Both the position numbers and the translations under genes were made by a program. This document shows, in pieces, positions 42,669-54,000 of a stretch of 64,000 nt of DNA; position 1 is the stretch's first letter, and each line of letters starts with the position of its first letter. The notes beneath the pieces were generated by a model. That model saw only the letters and a program-made list of their open reading frames with translations. It ran no database searches and was not told the DNA's origin. Source of the DNA: Rhabdornis inornatus (lineage: Eukaryota > Chordata > Aves > Passeriformes > Rhabdornithidae); contig VWZS01002820.1 of NCBI GenBank assembly GCA_013397075.1, positions 599,118 to 663,117 on the forward strand, given 5' to 3'.

Positions 42669-43049
42669 AGGAAAGGCTGAGGGAGCTGGGGCTGTTCAGG
42701 CTGGAGAGGAGCCCCAGCTGAGAGGGGCCCTCAGCCCTGGGTGTCCCTGTGTGCAGGGAGGGCTCCGAGCAGGGCCCAGGCTCTGCTGCGGGGGCCCAGC
42801 AATGGCACCAGAGCCACGGGCAGGGACTGAGCCCAGCAATTCCCCCTGCACAGGAGGCACAACTTCTTCCCTGGGCAGTGCCCAGCCCTGAACAGATTGC
42901 CCACTGAGGCTCTGGGGTCTCCTCCCTGGAGCTGTTGCAGAGCTGTGTGCACACAATGCTGTGCTCTGTGCCCTGGGATGGTCCTGCTGGAGCAGGGAGG
43001 TGGCACCAGGTGCCCACTGAGCTCCCTTCAGCCTGAGCTAAACTGGGAT
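42669..43049 (+). mobile_element. CR1 LINE fragment, fourth subfamily (copy 1 of near-identical inverted pair)
   Basis: This 381-bp stretch starts AGGAAAGGCTGAGGGAGCTG and ends GAGCTAAACTGGGAT. The reverse complement of 50548-50928 has the same length and, by eye, only about five differences (near 99% identity). The pair may be two recent insertions of one young subfamily or a local duplication with inversion. The frames on both strands are repeat-derived and I do not call them genes. Confidence 0.85.
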
Positions 43050-43436
43050 CCTGTGGCTGTGTTTGTGCCCAGGCTTTGCCAGCTCGGCAGGACTGGGAAT
43101 TGCCAGGAAATCCAGACCTGCAGTCAGTAATTGAGGTGGTTAAGGAGCAGTAATGGGGTCTCCAATGGCCAGAGGGGCTGTTTGGTGAGGGAGTTTTATG
43201 GATATGTCTCCCTCAAAGCTCCCATTACTTCTTCGTTCCAAATAACTTCTCTTCGGACTTCCTTAAGTAAATGTGGATTGATTTAATCACCTCCTCCCTG
43301 TGTCCACCTTCTGCACCGAGGTTACCTGTTACAGTCCAATTAAGTTCAGGTTTTTAGAGCCTGTGTCTCCTCCTGTTTGGTTCTGCTGAGGCAAAGCTCA
43401 ATAATTCACAATTTAGTAGCTTCTTTCCCTTCCATG

Positions 43437-43648
43437 GAAGATTTAATTTGGAGATTAGGGAAAGGTTCTTCCCCCAGAGGGTGGTGGGGGCACTGAACCG
43501 GCTCCTGAGGCTGCCAGAGCTCCAGGAGCATTTGGACACTGCTCCCAGGGATGCCCAGGGTGGGGTTGTTGGGCTGTCTGGCCAGGAGTGGGATTGAATG
43601 ATCCTTGGGGGTCCCTTCCATTGCAGGATATTTCGTGATTCCATAACC
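43437..43648 (+). mobile_element. CR1 LINE 3' fragment, third subfamily
   Basis: AGGGAAAGGTTCTTCCCCCA, GAGCATTTGGACACTGCTCC, TGAATGATCCTTGGGGGTCC and a tail GGATATTTCGTGATTCC fit this CR1 type. It resembles the reverse copy at 59660-59935. Confidence 0.82.
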
Positions 43649-45674
43649 AGAAGAAAGCACAGGAATGAACTGGGAGAGACTCTTGTATCCTCACTTGAAT
43701 TTTTAAAAAAGCTTTTGGATCCTCAGGTTCTGGTTATTCTGTTATTGTGGCTGCAGTTTTTTTCTCCTTTAAAACTGGTTTCTTATCAGTAAATTTTACT
43801 TCCCCGGTGGATTTGCTTTTTCTGGGCTCTGGAATTTTTGAAAGGTGTGGCTCTATGCAGTATGGATGGAACATTCTTTTTACCTCTCCAGTTACCTTGT
43901 CCTGGAAGATTGGAGGCAACCTTGATGCACATCGAACAATGCCTGCATTTTTTGTTTTTTATCTTTGGTATTTGGATTTTCCCCAGGAATAAACGGAATA
44001 ACCTTTGAGCTGCAAGTGGTTTTCTGTGTGAAATGAAAGCAAGCTCATTTTCCACAGGACCTAAAATAATTTCCCCACGAGTTCTAATTAAGCAGTGTTT
44101 GCACTTGAAATCAGGACTGTTGATAGGAAATTAATGTTTTCAAATGTGATTAAAAAGCAAATAGTTGAATATGATCTCTGCAAACTAATGAAAAAGAATA
44201 AAACAGAATGGTTTAAACCAGCTTTGTTTACACTCCAGAATCACTCTGTGTGCACATTCACTGCTGGCTACACTTTTCCAAATCTAATTGCTCCCTTTTT
44301 TCCTGCTGGAATAGCTGATAATCAGTTTTACGTGTGAAGAAAAATAGTGTTTTATAAAAAAAACCCTAAATGTTTTATTTAAAAGGAGAATATCACCATG
44401 ATGTTGTATCACTGAGTGTTTTAAGGGAAGCTGAGTGATTCCCACTTCTCCTGAAGCTCAGCCAGCTGCCCGAGTCTCCATCCCAGCACTTGTCTTACTG
44501 GGGTTAATGTTCCAAGACCTTGCAAAGAAACTCTGCAGTTTCACTCACTCATTTTTTTCCATTCCTGGAACAGAAGCAGCAACACTTGGGCCTCTTGCAG
44601 GGTGAAACCAAAGCCCTGCTGCTCTCCTGCTGTTGATATTTTTGTTTGTGGAAGGGGTCACAGGCCTCCAGTGTTTGCCGTGTTCCTCATCCCTCTGTTT
44701 TTTTTTTTTTCACCTCCTGGCAAAGTCCAAGCCTCAAATCTGGTGTGGATGGGGCCAACGAGCTCAATGGGCTCAGATTTTTAGGAGAATCTGAGGCACA
44801 TAATTATGCCTTTATTATCTTAGATTTATTTATTGGAGTGTGCAACTCTCTCTGTCCTTGGGAGTGAGGGTTATGGTTGCTGGAAAACGATCCTTGAGTG
44901 ATATTGGTTACAGCAGTGTTTCCTTGCTGAGAGTTCATTTTCCTCCATGAAAGGAGCTTTAATTCTCTCTCTTTGAAACCAATCTGCACTTGATGCCTTT
45001 TACTGGAAAAAGGGAAGCAGCCAGCAGTGGGAAGGGGGTATAGCTTCAGTGGTAATACAGAGAAAATGGCCTTTTTGGGGGGAATTGGCAGATAGTTCTG
45101 TTTTCTTCTAGAATTAAATAAAGCAGGAAATGCCCCAGCAAAATGCTGCAGGTTCCCTGCAATTCTTACAATAAAAGTGACCATCTGCGAGCTGTAAGGT
45201 TCCATAACAATAAATAATTAACTCAAGCAAATTAGCTCAAATTCTCATTCATCAGAACAACAGGGAAGAGAAGGGTTATTGAATAATCCTGAAATCAATG
45301 TTTTCCAGCATCCTTCATGCAGGGACATATTGTGAATTTGTTGGCTTCAATATTTTTTATTAGCACAAGAATATTTTATAAGCACAAAAAATCTTTTAAG
45401 TTTCCAAGCTCTAAAGGAAAAGTTGTTTTCATCTCTTGCTTGCCCGGGGTGTGTGTGCCAGGTCATCAGGCAATGCTCTTCTCATCACCTCATTGAGTCA
45501 AGTCCTTCCTGAAAAAGTTTCCTTGCAATTTTGACTGGACTAGTTCTCTCCTCCTCAGGATGTCTGTGTGTTGCCTCCTGACTGCTGAGCACAAGAAATG
45601 GCACACGAGAGAGAGTCACTGACTGTGGGATGCAGGCAGCAGCCAGAGAGCTCCATCCTGTTGGGATGTGCAGA
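43649..45674. other. AT-rich intron sequence
   Basis: It has a poly-T run near 44698-44710 and otherwise no recognised element. Confidence 0.5.
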
Positions 45675-46022
45675 TCACAGAATCCCAGACTGGTTTGGGT
45701 GGGAAGGGCCCATCCAGTGTCACCCCTGCCATGGGCAGGGACACCTTCCACTGTCCCAGGCTGCTCCAAGCCCTGTCCTTGGACACTTCCAAGGATACAG
45801 TGGCAGCCACAGCATCTCTGGGCACCCTGTGCCAGGGCCTGCCCACCCTCCCAGGGAACAATTCTTGCCCAATATCCCATCTATCCCTACCCTCTGGCAG
45901 TGGGAAGCCATTCCCTGTGTCCTGGCACAACATCCCTTTTCCCAGGTCTCCATGTTTCTTGTAGCTCCTTCTGGCATTGGCAGGCCACAGTGAGGTCACC
46001 CCAAATCTTCTCCTCTCCAGGG
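45675..46022 (-). mobile_element. CR1 LINE 3' fragment, reverse (left half of an inverted composite)
   Basis: ATCACAGAATCCCAGACTGG, GGACACCTTCCACTGTCCCA, CACAGCATCTCTGGGCACCC, CCATTCCCTGTGTCCTGGC and CTTCTCCTCTCCAGGGTGAA give nearly the whole of the common 3' region. A + piece follows about 15 bp later. Confidence 0.92.
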
Positions 46023-46037
46023 TGAACAGTCAGGACT

Positions 46038-46142
46038 ATTGCAAGGCCAGGTTGGAAGAGGCTTGGAGCAGCCTGGGATAGTGCAGGGACATGACTGGAT
46101 GAACTTTAAGGTCCCTTCCCACCCAAACCATTCTGGGATTTC
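46038..46142 (+). mobile_element. CR1 LINE 3' terminal fragment (right half of an inverted composite)
   Basis: AAGGCCAGGTTGGAAGAGGC, TTGGAGCAGCCTGGGATAGT and AAGGTCCCTTCCCACCCAAA mark the final ~100 bp of CR1 in + orientation. Confidence 0.87.
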
Positions 46143-47549
46143 CTCTGCCTGTTCTTCATTAAGCAGTAACCTCTAAATGTAAGTGGAAAAAAGAAAGAGA
46201 TAATTAAAAAAAAAAAAAAAGAAAATAAAACCAAGCAAATATTTGTTCTTCCAAAATTGCAGGAATGTTGGGATGTGTGTGGCAGAGGGAGCAACAGCCA
46301 GGATTGGGTTGGAGGAGAAGGGGAAACTTGGCTGAAGGGTGTGCAGGAAGGATGGCTGCTGCCCACAGAAGAGAGGCAGCCTGGGGAGATGCCTTTTGGG
46401 CAGGCAATTCCTGCTGGGATGGCTGCTCTGGAATTCCTGCAGCCTCCTGGACTGAGGCAGCCCCAGTGCCTGCCACAGTGATGTTTCCCAGAGCCCTGAG
46501 ACTTGTTTGAACAGAGCAGGAGTATTTCCTGTGGGATTGATCTGGGAATGCTCAGACAGCAAGGGGGCTGCTCTGCTTGGAGGTTTGCAGTCCTTCTGTG
46601 GGATTAGAGGGGAAAAATGAGGAGGGGTTGGACACAATCAGGCTGTGCTTGTGCTTTTCCTTCCTGCTGCTACTGCCCAGCCCAGGCGTCATTTTGGCAG
46701 CACAACTTCTGATTACCCTCCTATAAATCAGAATAATTAATTGCTATCAGGAAAAATAAGATTGGTGAAGCTGAGTAGGCTCTTCTGTTAAAAAACTCAC
46801 GGGGCCTGCTCTGCTTTCAGCTCAGAAGAGTCAGAAACCCAGCAGGAATTGTGGCACTTCAGGTGATGATTGTGTCTGGATTGCACCCAATGGCAGCTTT
46901 AATTTCCTTGGATTTCTGCTCACCCCGGGTATTAAATAGCACAAGAATTTGGATGTTTGCAAGTGGGGTTTGACTTTGGAATTTCCTTTGTGGCTTTTTC
47001 TGTCGTGGAGGTCTGTTGATATTTTTTTGGTGGGGGCAAAGCTTTGAACACCAGGCCTGGCAGTTGTGTGTGGTTGCTGACTGGGGGTTGAAGCAGACGT
47101 GGAGAAATGATGTGAGCATTGTATGGTGCCTTTTTGCCCTCCTTTTCCTGGGTAAGAAGCATTCTGTTGTGCTGTCAGGATAAGAGATGCCCTGTTTCAC
47201 TGGTGGAATTGTTTGCTCTTGGTTTGTGCAGCACTTCTAGGAATAAATATTAAAAATGTAATTTTTTTCCACTGCTGCTGTGTACCACAAAACCCATGAA
47301 ATTAATCTTTCCCAGTGTCATCTTCTAACTAGGAATTAAACTGCTCTGTAGTACAAGGTTGCTAAGATGATGTATTTTTAGAAATTCATGCTTATGTCTT
47401 CCTGTGTGACAGGGGGCTGCTACTATTACCAGAAATGAAGAACCCAGCCCAATGTTTTAATTTGCACTGTGAGAGTAATGGCAGTGTTTTGAGAGATGAT
47501 CACTTTTTCCCAAGGAGCTCCTTCCTAAGCCATCCTGACTCTAAACTCA
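46143..47549. other. Intron sequence, nothing recognised
   Basis: A poly-A run lies at about 46205-46220, just after a + CR1 fragment but 60 bp from its end. No exon or repeat is apparent in the remainder. Confidence 0.5.
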
Positions 47550-47759
47550 GCTTTTGGGAAGGAAGGAGCCCTATCCCCCTGCACACCAGAGCAGTGGGAG
47601 CACCATGAGAGCTCCTTGGGAGATGCTGGTTTGTTTGGAACAGAGCTCTGCAGGAGCTGGGGAGCTGCAAACAGAAACCTCTTGCTGGCCCTCGCCATCC
47701 GGGTCAGGCGGGCTCAGCAGGGATGGGGGAACTCCAGCTCCTTTGTGTCTGCAGGATCT

Positions 47760-47941
47760 TCTCAGGCCCAGAGCACAGGCAGTTCCCAGCTGGAGCTGCC
47801 ACAGGAGCTCCCTCCTGGGAGCCCTGGGGTGGCACTGGTGGCACCAGGCCTGTTCCTGATGTGTCCCTTGCTCCTGGGAATGCTTCACTGCCATGGGCTG
47901 GGCTCCCCTTTTGACTTCCAGGCTTTTTGTGGCCATGAGCC
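47760..47941 (+). repeat. Left arm of diverged inverted repeat
   Basis: Containing TCCTGGGAGCCCTGGGGTGG, CTGCTCCTGGGAATGCTTC-like and GGCTGGGCTCC blocks, this aligns by eye at roughly 70-75% identity to the reverse complement of 49036-49225, with small gaps. About 1.1 kb lies between the arms. Confidence 0.7.
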
Positions 47942-49035
47942 CCTTCAGAGCTGAGCTGGTTCTGCTGCCCCTGAGGTGGGCGGGGGGAAGATGTCACAAA
48001 GGGGGTGACACTGCCGTGGGGCAGGGCTGTGATGTCACACGGTGTCCTGGCCCCAGCGTTGTGACATCTCTGTGCCATCCCCATCTAAGCTGCCACAAGT
48101 GCAGTGGCGCTGGGCCGTGCCAGAGCCACGGGTGATGGTGGCATCTTGCTGGCTGTCCTGGCCCTGCTGCTGGCCACCATGGCCGTCTGGTGGGCTGCTG
48201 GCCCCTGGCCATCACGGGGGTGACAGGCAGGGATTTGGAAGCTGCAAAAGCACCCTGGGGTCCAGGCCAGGGGGCCCATGGAGAGGCTGAGGAGCCCTTG
48301 TGGCTCCCAGGTGCTCCAGGCCTCGGGTGACCCCTGCACTGCATCCAGACGCTCCCACGAGCCCTCCTTGGTGCCCTGCAGCTGTGGCCCCTGTGTGGCC
48401 ATGGCCAAGGAGCTGCAGGAGCTGTGGCTGCTGGTGAGCTCCGGGTGGGACATTGGCTCTGCTTTATTCTGGGATGTAGCAGGCGCTGTGGGCATGGCTA
48501 GAGGAGCTGGGGAGGTGAAGCCACCTGACCTTGCTGTGGCTCGTCCAGCTGCTCCAGGTGCCTCTGTCCCTGCAAGAGGCTGCTCCCACCAGGAATGGCC
48601 AACCTTTCAAAGATGGCATTCCAACGGAGATCAACCATCCATCGAGGACCCTCAGGCTGTCAGAGAGCCGCCATCGTGCCAGGAGCCTCCTCTGCCTCTG
48701 ATGGCCTCCAAACCTCCGATCCTGCCCCCTTTTGAGCGCCTCCCTCCCCTGGGAACCCCCATCCCTGCCAGCAGCGCCTGCCAACAGCTTCCATTTCTCT
48801 GGGGCATAGAGAGCCCCCAGCCCCTCAAGGTCCTCTGCCTGCAAAGATGCTTCGTTCCCTCCAAGTGCCTTCCCCCCCACTCAGAACGTGGCTCCTGGGA
48901 GCCTCTGTCCCTCCAGGAGTCCCCGTAAGCCCTGCTGGCCTGTGAAACATGAGGAGGCCATGGACAGCTCTCCCTGCTCCCTCAGAGATCAACAAGATCC
49001 CAGGGGGATCGACACCACCGGTGCATGCCTGAACA

Positions 49036-49225
49036 TGGATGTGGCCAGGGAAAGCTGGGAAGCAGGAATGGGAGCCCAGCCTGATCCAGGGAAGCATTCC
49101 CAGGAGCAGGTGGCAGAAGAACAAGTGTCCTGCAGCCACCAGTGTGCACCCCAGGGCTCCCAGGAAGCTGCAGCTGAGGCAGCCGGGAATAGCCTGAGCT
49201 TGGTGGAGGAGATGAGCCCCAGGAG
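49036..49225 (-). repeat. Right arm of diverged inverted repeat
   Basis: The reverse complement carries TCCTGGGAGCCCTGGGGTGC, CTGCTCCTGGGAATGCTTCC and AGGCTGGGCTCCC, in the same order as the left arm. Confidence 0.7.
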
Positions 49226-49377
49226 ACCAAGGAGGTTCACCCATTTCCAGGAGGCTGCTCCGAGATGGACACCGGGCCCCAGGAGGACATTTGTGGTGAC
49301 AGGAGGGGACTTGTAAGTAGGATTAGTGTTAAATAAATTAGGATTTCCCCACAGAGCTGAGTGTTCCTACTGCTCTG

Positions 49378-49730
49378 GATTTGACTGGGATAGGGTTCCT
49401 TTCTCCCCAGAGAGTGGCTCAGCGCTGGGTTTGGATGCAGGCTGGGAATGCTGTGGGTAACAACTGGAAGGTTTGGTTGTTGCTGAGCAGGCCTTGCCCT
49501 CCCAAAGGGCTCTGCATGGGACAGTTCATGTCCCCTCCTGTACCGGTGAGGAGGCTACAAGGAGGTGGACAGGCCTCTGTCCAGACTGGCCAGAGGGATA
49601 TTCCAGCCTACAGAACTCCCTGCTGAGGCTGGAGAGTGGGCAAGCTGGGGACAGGAGAGGGTGATCACTGCTGGGATGGGCTGGGCTGGGCAGGGCAGGT
49701 GTCGATGGTCACCTCACAAACAGGGACAGA
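49378..49730 (+). mobile_element. ERVL-type LTR fragment
   Basis: Blocks in order resemble the common avian ERVL LTR as I recall it: GACTGGGATAGGGTTCC, TTTGGTTGTTGCTGAGCAG, GAGGCTACAAGGAGGTGG, ACTGGCCAGAGGGATATTCC and GAGGGTGATCACTGCTGGG followed by GGCTGGG. It covers a different part of the LTR from the fragment at 1903-2215. It lacks clear termini and directly follows the GC-rich block. Confidence 0.6.
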
Positions 49731-49840
49731 GGCAAGCTGGGTGTTTAACACATTCTTTGCCTCCATCTTCAACACTCATTGCTCCATTGCCAGTGGAAAA
49801 CATGGATTGTCCCACGAGACACTGCAGAGTCCTTGAGAGG
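49725..49840 (+). mobile_element. Possible LINE reverse-transcriptase remnant
   Basis: The translated segment VFNTFFASIFNT resembles the 'N-FFASVF' block found ahead of the reverse transcriptase core in CR1-like LINE proteins. It is short, and the surrounding frame does not continue the family sequence. Confidence 0.35.
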
Positions 49841-50547
49841 GCAAGCCTCGCTCAGCAGCAACCAAACCACCCGTGTGTGATCCACAGCATTGGATGCACA
49901 GCACTGGCAGGGTATTTTTCAGTCACAGAGTCCACTTCAGCCTGTCCCCACGATGTGCAGTTCCCAGCCAGAGGTCAGGAAAGCAGCGGGTAAAGGGCAG
50001 AGTGCTTGTGTTCCCTTGCTGTCCCTCTGGGCCCTGGATGCAGGGATTTGCTGTGACAAGCCCAGCTAGTTTATTCAGTAAGTGTTATTATGAATTTTAG
50101 CTGGATTTTAGCCTTGGTTCTTGCCTGTCTCAGAGAGCTCTCCTAAATGGGGTGAGCTAGGGGTTACGCAAAATGGTTGAGACAGGATGGGAAATGTTTA
50201 GTAGTCTCCAAAGCAGTACAAATTTCTGCTCTTCTTGCTGTCTTCTTCCACCCACAAAATGAGGTTTTGGTAAAAGTCTGTGAAGTAGCAGCTGCCTAGA
50301 GATGGGTGAGTTCAGGTAGCCTGGAGGTCTGCAAACCCTGAGGGACTTGAGGCTGTGGGAAAGGCAGAGGTGTCTGCAGGATCTGCAGCTGCTTCCAGGG
50401 TCAGGCAGGATGGATGTGGCTGTTCTGCAGTGTTGGGAGAGCTCTGCAGAGGAGACCCTTCCAAAGGTTTCCATGTTAACCTGGACTGGAGGTGCTGTGT
50501 GTCCATGGTGGTGGCTCCATGGTCAGTGTTGCACCTCACTCCATCAA

Positions 50548-51060
50548 ATCCCAGTTTAGCTCAGGCTGAAGGGAGCTCAGTGGGCACCTGGTGCCACCTC
50601 CCTGCTCCAGCAGGGCCATCCCAGAGCACAGGGCACAGCATTGTGTGCACACAGCTCTGCAACAGCCCCAGGGAGGAGACCCCAGAGCCTCAGTGGGCAA
50701 TCTGTTCAGGGTTGGGCACTGCCCAGGGAAGAAGTTGTGCCTCCTGTGCAGGGGGAATTGCTGGGCTCAGTCCCTGCCCGTGGCTCTGGTGCCATTGCTG
50801 GGCCCCCGCAGCAGAGCCTGGGCCCTGCTCGGAGCCCTCCCTGCACACAGGGACACCCAGGGCTGAGGGCCCCTCTCAGCTGGGGCTCCTCTCCAGCCTG
50901 AACAGCCCCAGCTCCCTCAGCCTTTCCTGGGCACCGAGATGCTCCAGGCCCTTCCTCAGCGCCGCAGCCTCCGCTGGCCCCACTCCAGGAGCTCCCTGTC
51001 CCTGCTGTGCTGAGGAGCCCTGTCTGGTTTGGGCTCAGCACAGGCACCCTGCTTCTAGTT
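50548..51060 (-). mobile_element. CR1 LINE fragment, reverse, fourth subfamily (copy 2 of near-identical inverted pair)
   Basis: Positions 50548-50928 are the near-identical inverted partner of 42669-43049. This copy continues about 130 bp further at its 5' end, with GCACCGAGATGCTCCAGGCC, CCACTCCAGGAGCTCCCTG and GCTGTGCTGAGGAGCCC, so it is the more complete of the two. The 265-codon frame across it (50355-51152) is a by-product of the repeat. Confidence 0.85.
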
Positions 51061-54000
51061 CTAGCCCCAGGATTAACCTCCTCTTTCTAATTCTTTCAAT
51101 TGCTGAGTTATTACCAGACTTCAGGAGCTGGACTTCATTTTTATTGACCTGACTTAGCCTAAGCCAGGCCTGAATCCCCAGAGGACACAGTAAATATCAA
51201 ACTCAGGGTCGTTCAGAGTAAGCCTTGCTTTGCCCCGTGCTTGGATGGGCTAGCTCAGCCTGTCCTAAATCTGTTCCAGTTTGTGTAAATATTTGCAGCC
51301 AGACTTCTCCTTCCACCCACTGCAATCCTGTGTCTCACTCACATGTGTCACCTTCGACTCTGTGCTGCTGATCCCTGTTGGTTTTTCTGATATTTAAAAG
51401 CTCAGCTGGAGCAGAGTGACCTTCAGCCAGCACCACTCAGGGATGGCCTTCCTTACACTTCCCTTTCAACTTGCAGTGAAAAGAAGTTTATAATCTGATT
51501 TTTTGTGTGTTTGTGTGTCAAGCAATCCTTTCAGGAAGAATCCTGCAGATTACAATTCTGAGAAGGAGATTATTATATTTTTGAGCAGCAAAGAATTTAC
51601 TGTAAATCCGAGAGCAGATAAAATACAAGGTTCTGCTCTGGCCCTCACTTTCAGTAGCCCAGGGCAGTGGTGGAATTGCTATCCCTGGAGGGCTGTTTGT
51701 ATTCCCAGTGACTCTGTCCCAGGCCTGTTTAAAGAATTGCAGATTAAGAAGAAACCCCCAAACCTTAACCATTATTGTGCAGTGTTTTCAGAAAGGTGGA
51801 AAAAGCTTAATTCAGGATAAATATGTGTTGTACAATAAAGTTTCAGCGCCAAGCGGTATAAAAATGCATTTTGGAGCCTGTTAAAGTCAGGAGTGAGGTT
51901 TCCCATCAGAAGGAACATTTTGATTAAACATTCTCTCATCTGGTGCTGTGATGCTGCACTTCGTATGCTCAGTTCTAGAAAGATTAAAGGAAAACTTCAA
52001 GACCAAAATTCTCATTTTTGTGTCCCTCTTTTGTAAAGAAAAGCTACTGTAAGTACAGTAGGCTGTGACACACAGCCAGTTTGACATACCTTGTTCTTGT
52101 TTAGGTCTCGTTTCTAGCTAAATTTATTTATACCAAGACGTGAAGTATTCCCCAAGTGACTCTTGTTCTTAAAATACACTTCAGCAAAGGTCAGCTTGGC
52201 CCCTCACAGCACCATTTTAGAGGAGAACATGACCATGCATTTTTCAGCTTGTCTTCCCAAATCCATCTGGAAGCCTCTCCAAGCAGATCATCGGCTGAAC
52301 ATGTGAAAATATGTCCCAAGCTTCCCTGAGGATTTTAACCGAGGCACTGCAACAGGGAAAAAGTTTTGGCTTGGTCTACAGCTGATAGAAATGAGCCTGG
52401 ATTCCTCGGCTCTAGCCCAGCTCCTTGGATTTATCCTAGTTGGGGATGCAGGGGATGTAGAGGAAGTTATTTCACTGAATTGACTGCTTTGTCAAAAAGA
52501 TTAACCTGAAACATTTCCACCATTTCAGAGCAAATCTCTGTTGCCAGCACTGGAGAGGGTTTCATTCATCAGGACATGATTAATGAGGGCTGGCAGCTCT
52601 GCACAGGAATCGGGATTTTTTTTGGGTACAAATCTGATATGATTTAAGTTGGGCTGAGTTGTTTTGTACGCACGTTTTGGAAGCTGAGAGCACTTTGAGT
52701 AACTAATCCCTTCAGCTGGAGATTGCCTCTTGGATTTATGATGGGGCAGGTTTAACCTGAGCATTTTTATGGATTGCACTGCAGAATAAATAAACACAAG
52801 GTAATAGATTTAAAAAGCTGTGGAGCTGCAGGATGGGTGAGGAAGTGTTGGGAATATGAATAATGGGCTGGCTGGTCCTTAAGGTCCCTTCCCACCCAAA
52901 CCATCCTGGGATTGCATGATCAGTGAAATCCAAAATCTAACAGCAAAACAGAAATACACCATTTGAGTTAAACAAGCAAATTCAATTCTTCAGTTGCCTT
53001 TTCAGCCTTTTAGGGCCTTTTTCCCCCCTGTAATGTTTAATGGTTCTGGATGGTTTTCATTCAACAATAAGTGGAGGGAGAATTGATTTTGCCTTCATTT
53101 ATGTAGCAGGAGCTGTTTGTTCATATGATTCCTTCATGTGCTTTCTGGCATGCCATATGTGCTGCTGCAAGCCAGCAAGAAGTGCAGGGTTTTTAAGCTG
53201 TGTAAAAAAGATTTGAAGATATCTCAGTTGTATCTCAGCACTTATAAAGGAATTGTTTAAATGTACAGGTTAGAAATGTATATTTTCTGTGTGTAATTGA
53301 TTTCCTCTTGACATATGCCCATTTATCAGCTGAAAGGGAGAATTTTTATTCCTGCTAGCAGGAATCAGTCCAGGCTTGATGCTGTCTCTGTCAAGCACCG
53401 AGTGGGAGGGGAATGGGGACACAGTTTGTGAAATGTCACTGGTGTAAACACATCTTCCTGAGCCTCAGGCACAGGAGCAGCCAGCACGTGGATTTTCTTC
53501 AGGCAGGGGGAGGCTGACAGGTACTTCTGATAGAATTATCCAACCCAGAAGAGTGTTTTCAATCTAGAGAGGCCAAAACATGGCAATATTTTCTTAAATT
53601 TGTAGCCATGTCTGGTTTATCTTGACTATTTAGCCACAGTTTGTCCTCCTGAATGTAATGATGGTGACTTCTGACCCTTCATTAAGTGCTTTAAATTCAG
53701 GCTTTTGCTGGCTTCTTCAACCTTGGCTCATTTGACTCTTTCCTTGCTCTTACTTTAAACTTTTGAAATTTTTTTTGCAAGCCCAGAGGGTTTAGTGAGG
53801 CTGCTCAGGGTGGGCTGAGAAGATGCTCATGTTACAAAGAAAAGAGCTGCTGGTTATTTGTTTTACCTGTCAGCAAACAAAATGCAGGTGGAAGAACTGA
53901 GTAGTCTCAGCCTCTGCTGAGAGCTGGAAAACACTCAGAATTTTACAAGCAAAGAGTGGAGAAGCTGACCTGGTTTCACTGCAGAATAAAATTGGGAAGC

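Larger units (their letters stand above)
47550..49340. other. GC-rich block with inverted ends, unidentified
   Basis: About 1.8 kb is visibly richer in G and C than the surrounding intron. The right part on the + strand has a 142-codon frame (48888-49316) ending at a stop, with an AATAAA signal 16 nt later at 49332-49337. The left part on the minus strand has a 121-codon frame (47936-47571). These two frames share a recognisable pattern: GAQP, then KHSQEQ, then CHQC/SHQC spaced alike. Both ends therefore seem to derive from one ancestral sequence, now in opposite orientation. I do not recognise the family. It could be a degraded low-copy gene or retrocopy family, or an unclassified mobile element. 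Confidence 0.5.

Noticed and set aside
46205..46220. Poly-A run as evidence of a processed retrocopy
   Set aside because: No gene-like sequence precedes it, only intron and the end of a CR1 copy, which does not end in poly-A.
50355..51152. 265-codon + frame
   Set aside because: Most of it runs through the CR1 copy at 50548-51060 and its peptide reappears on the minus strand of the CR1 copy at 42669; it is repeat sequence, not a gene.
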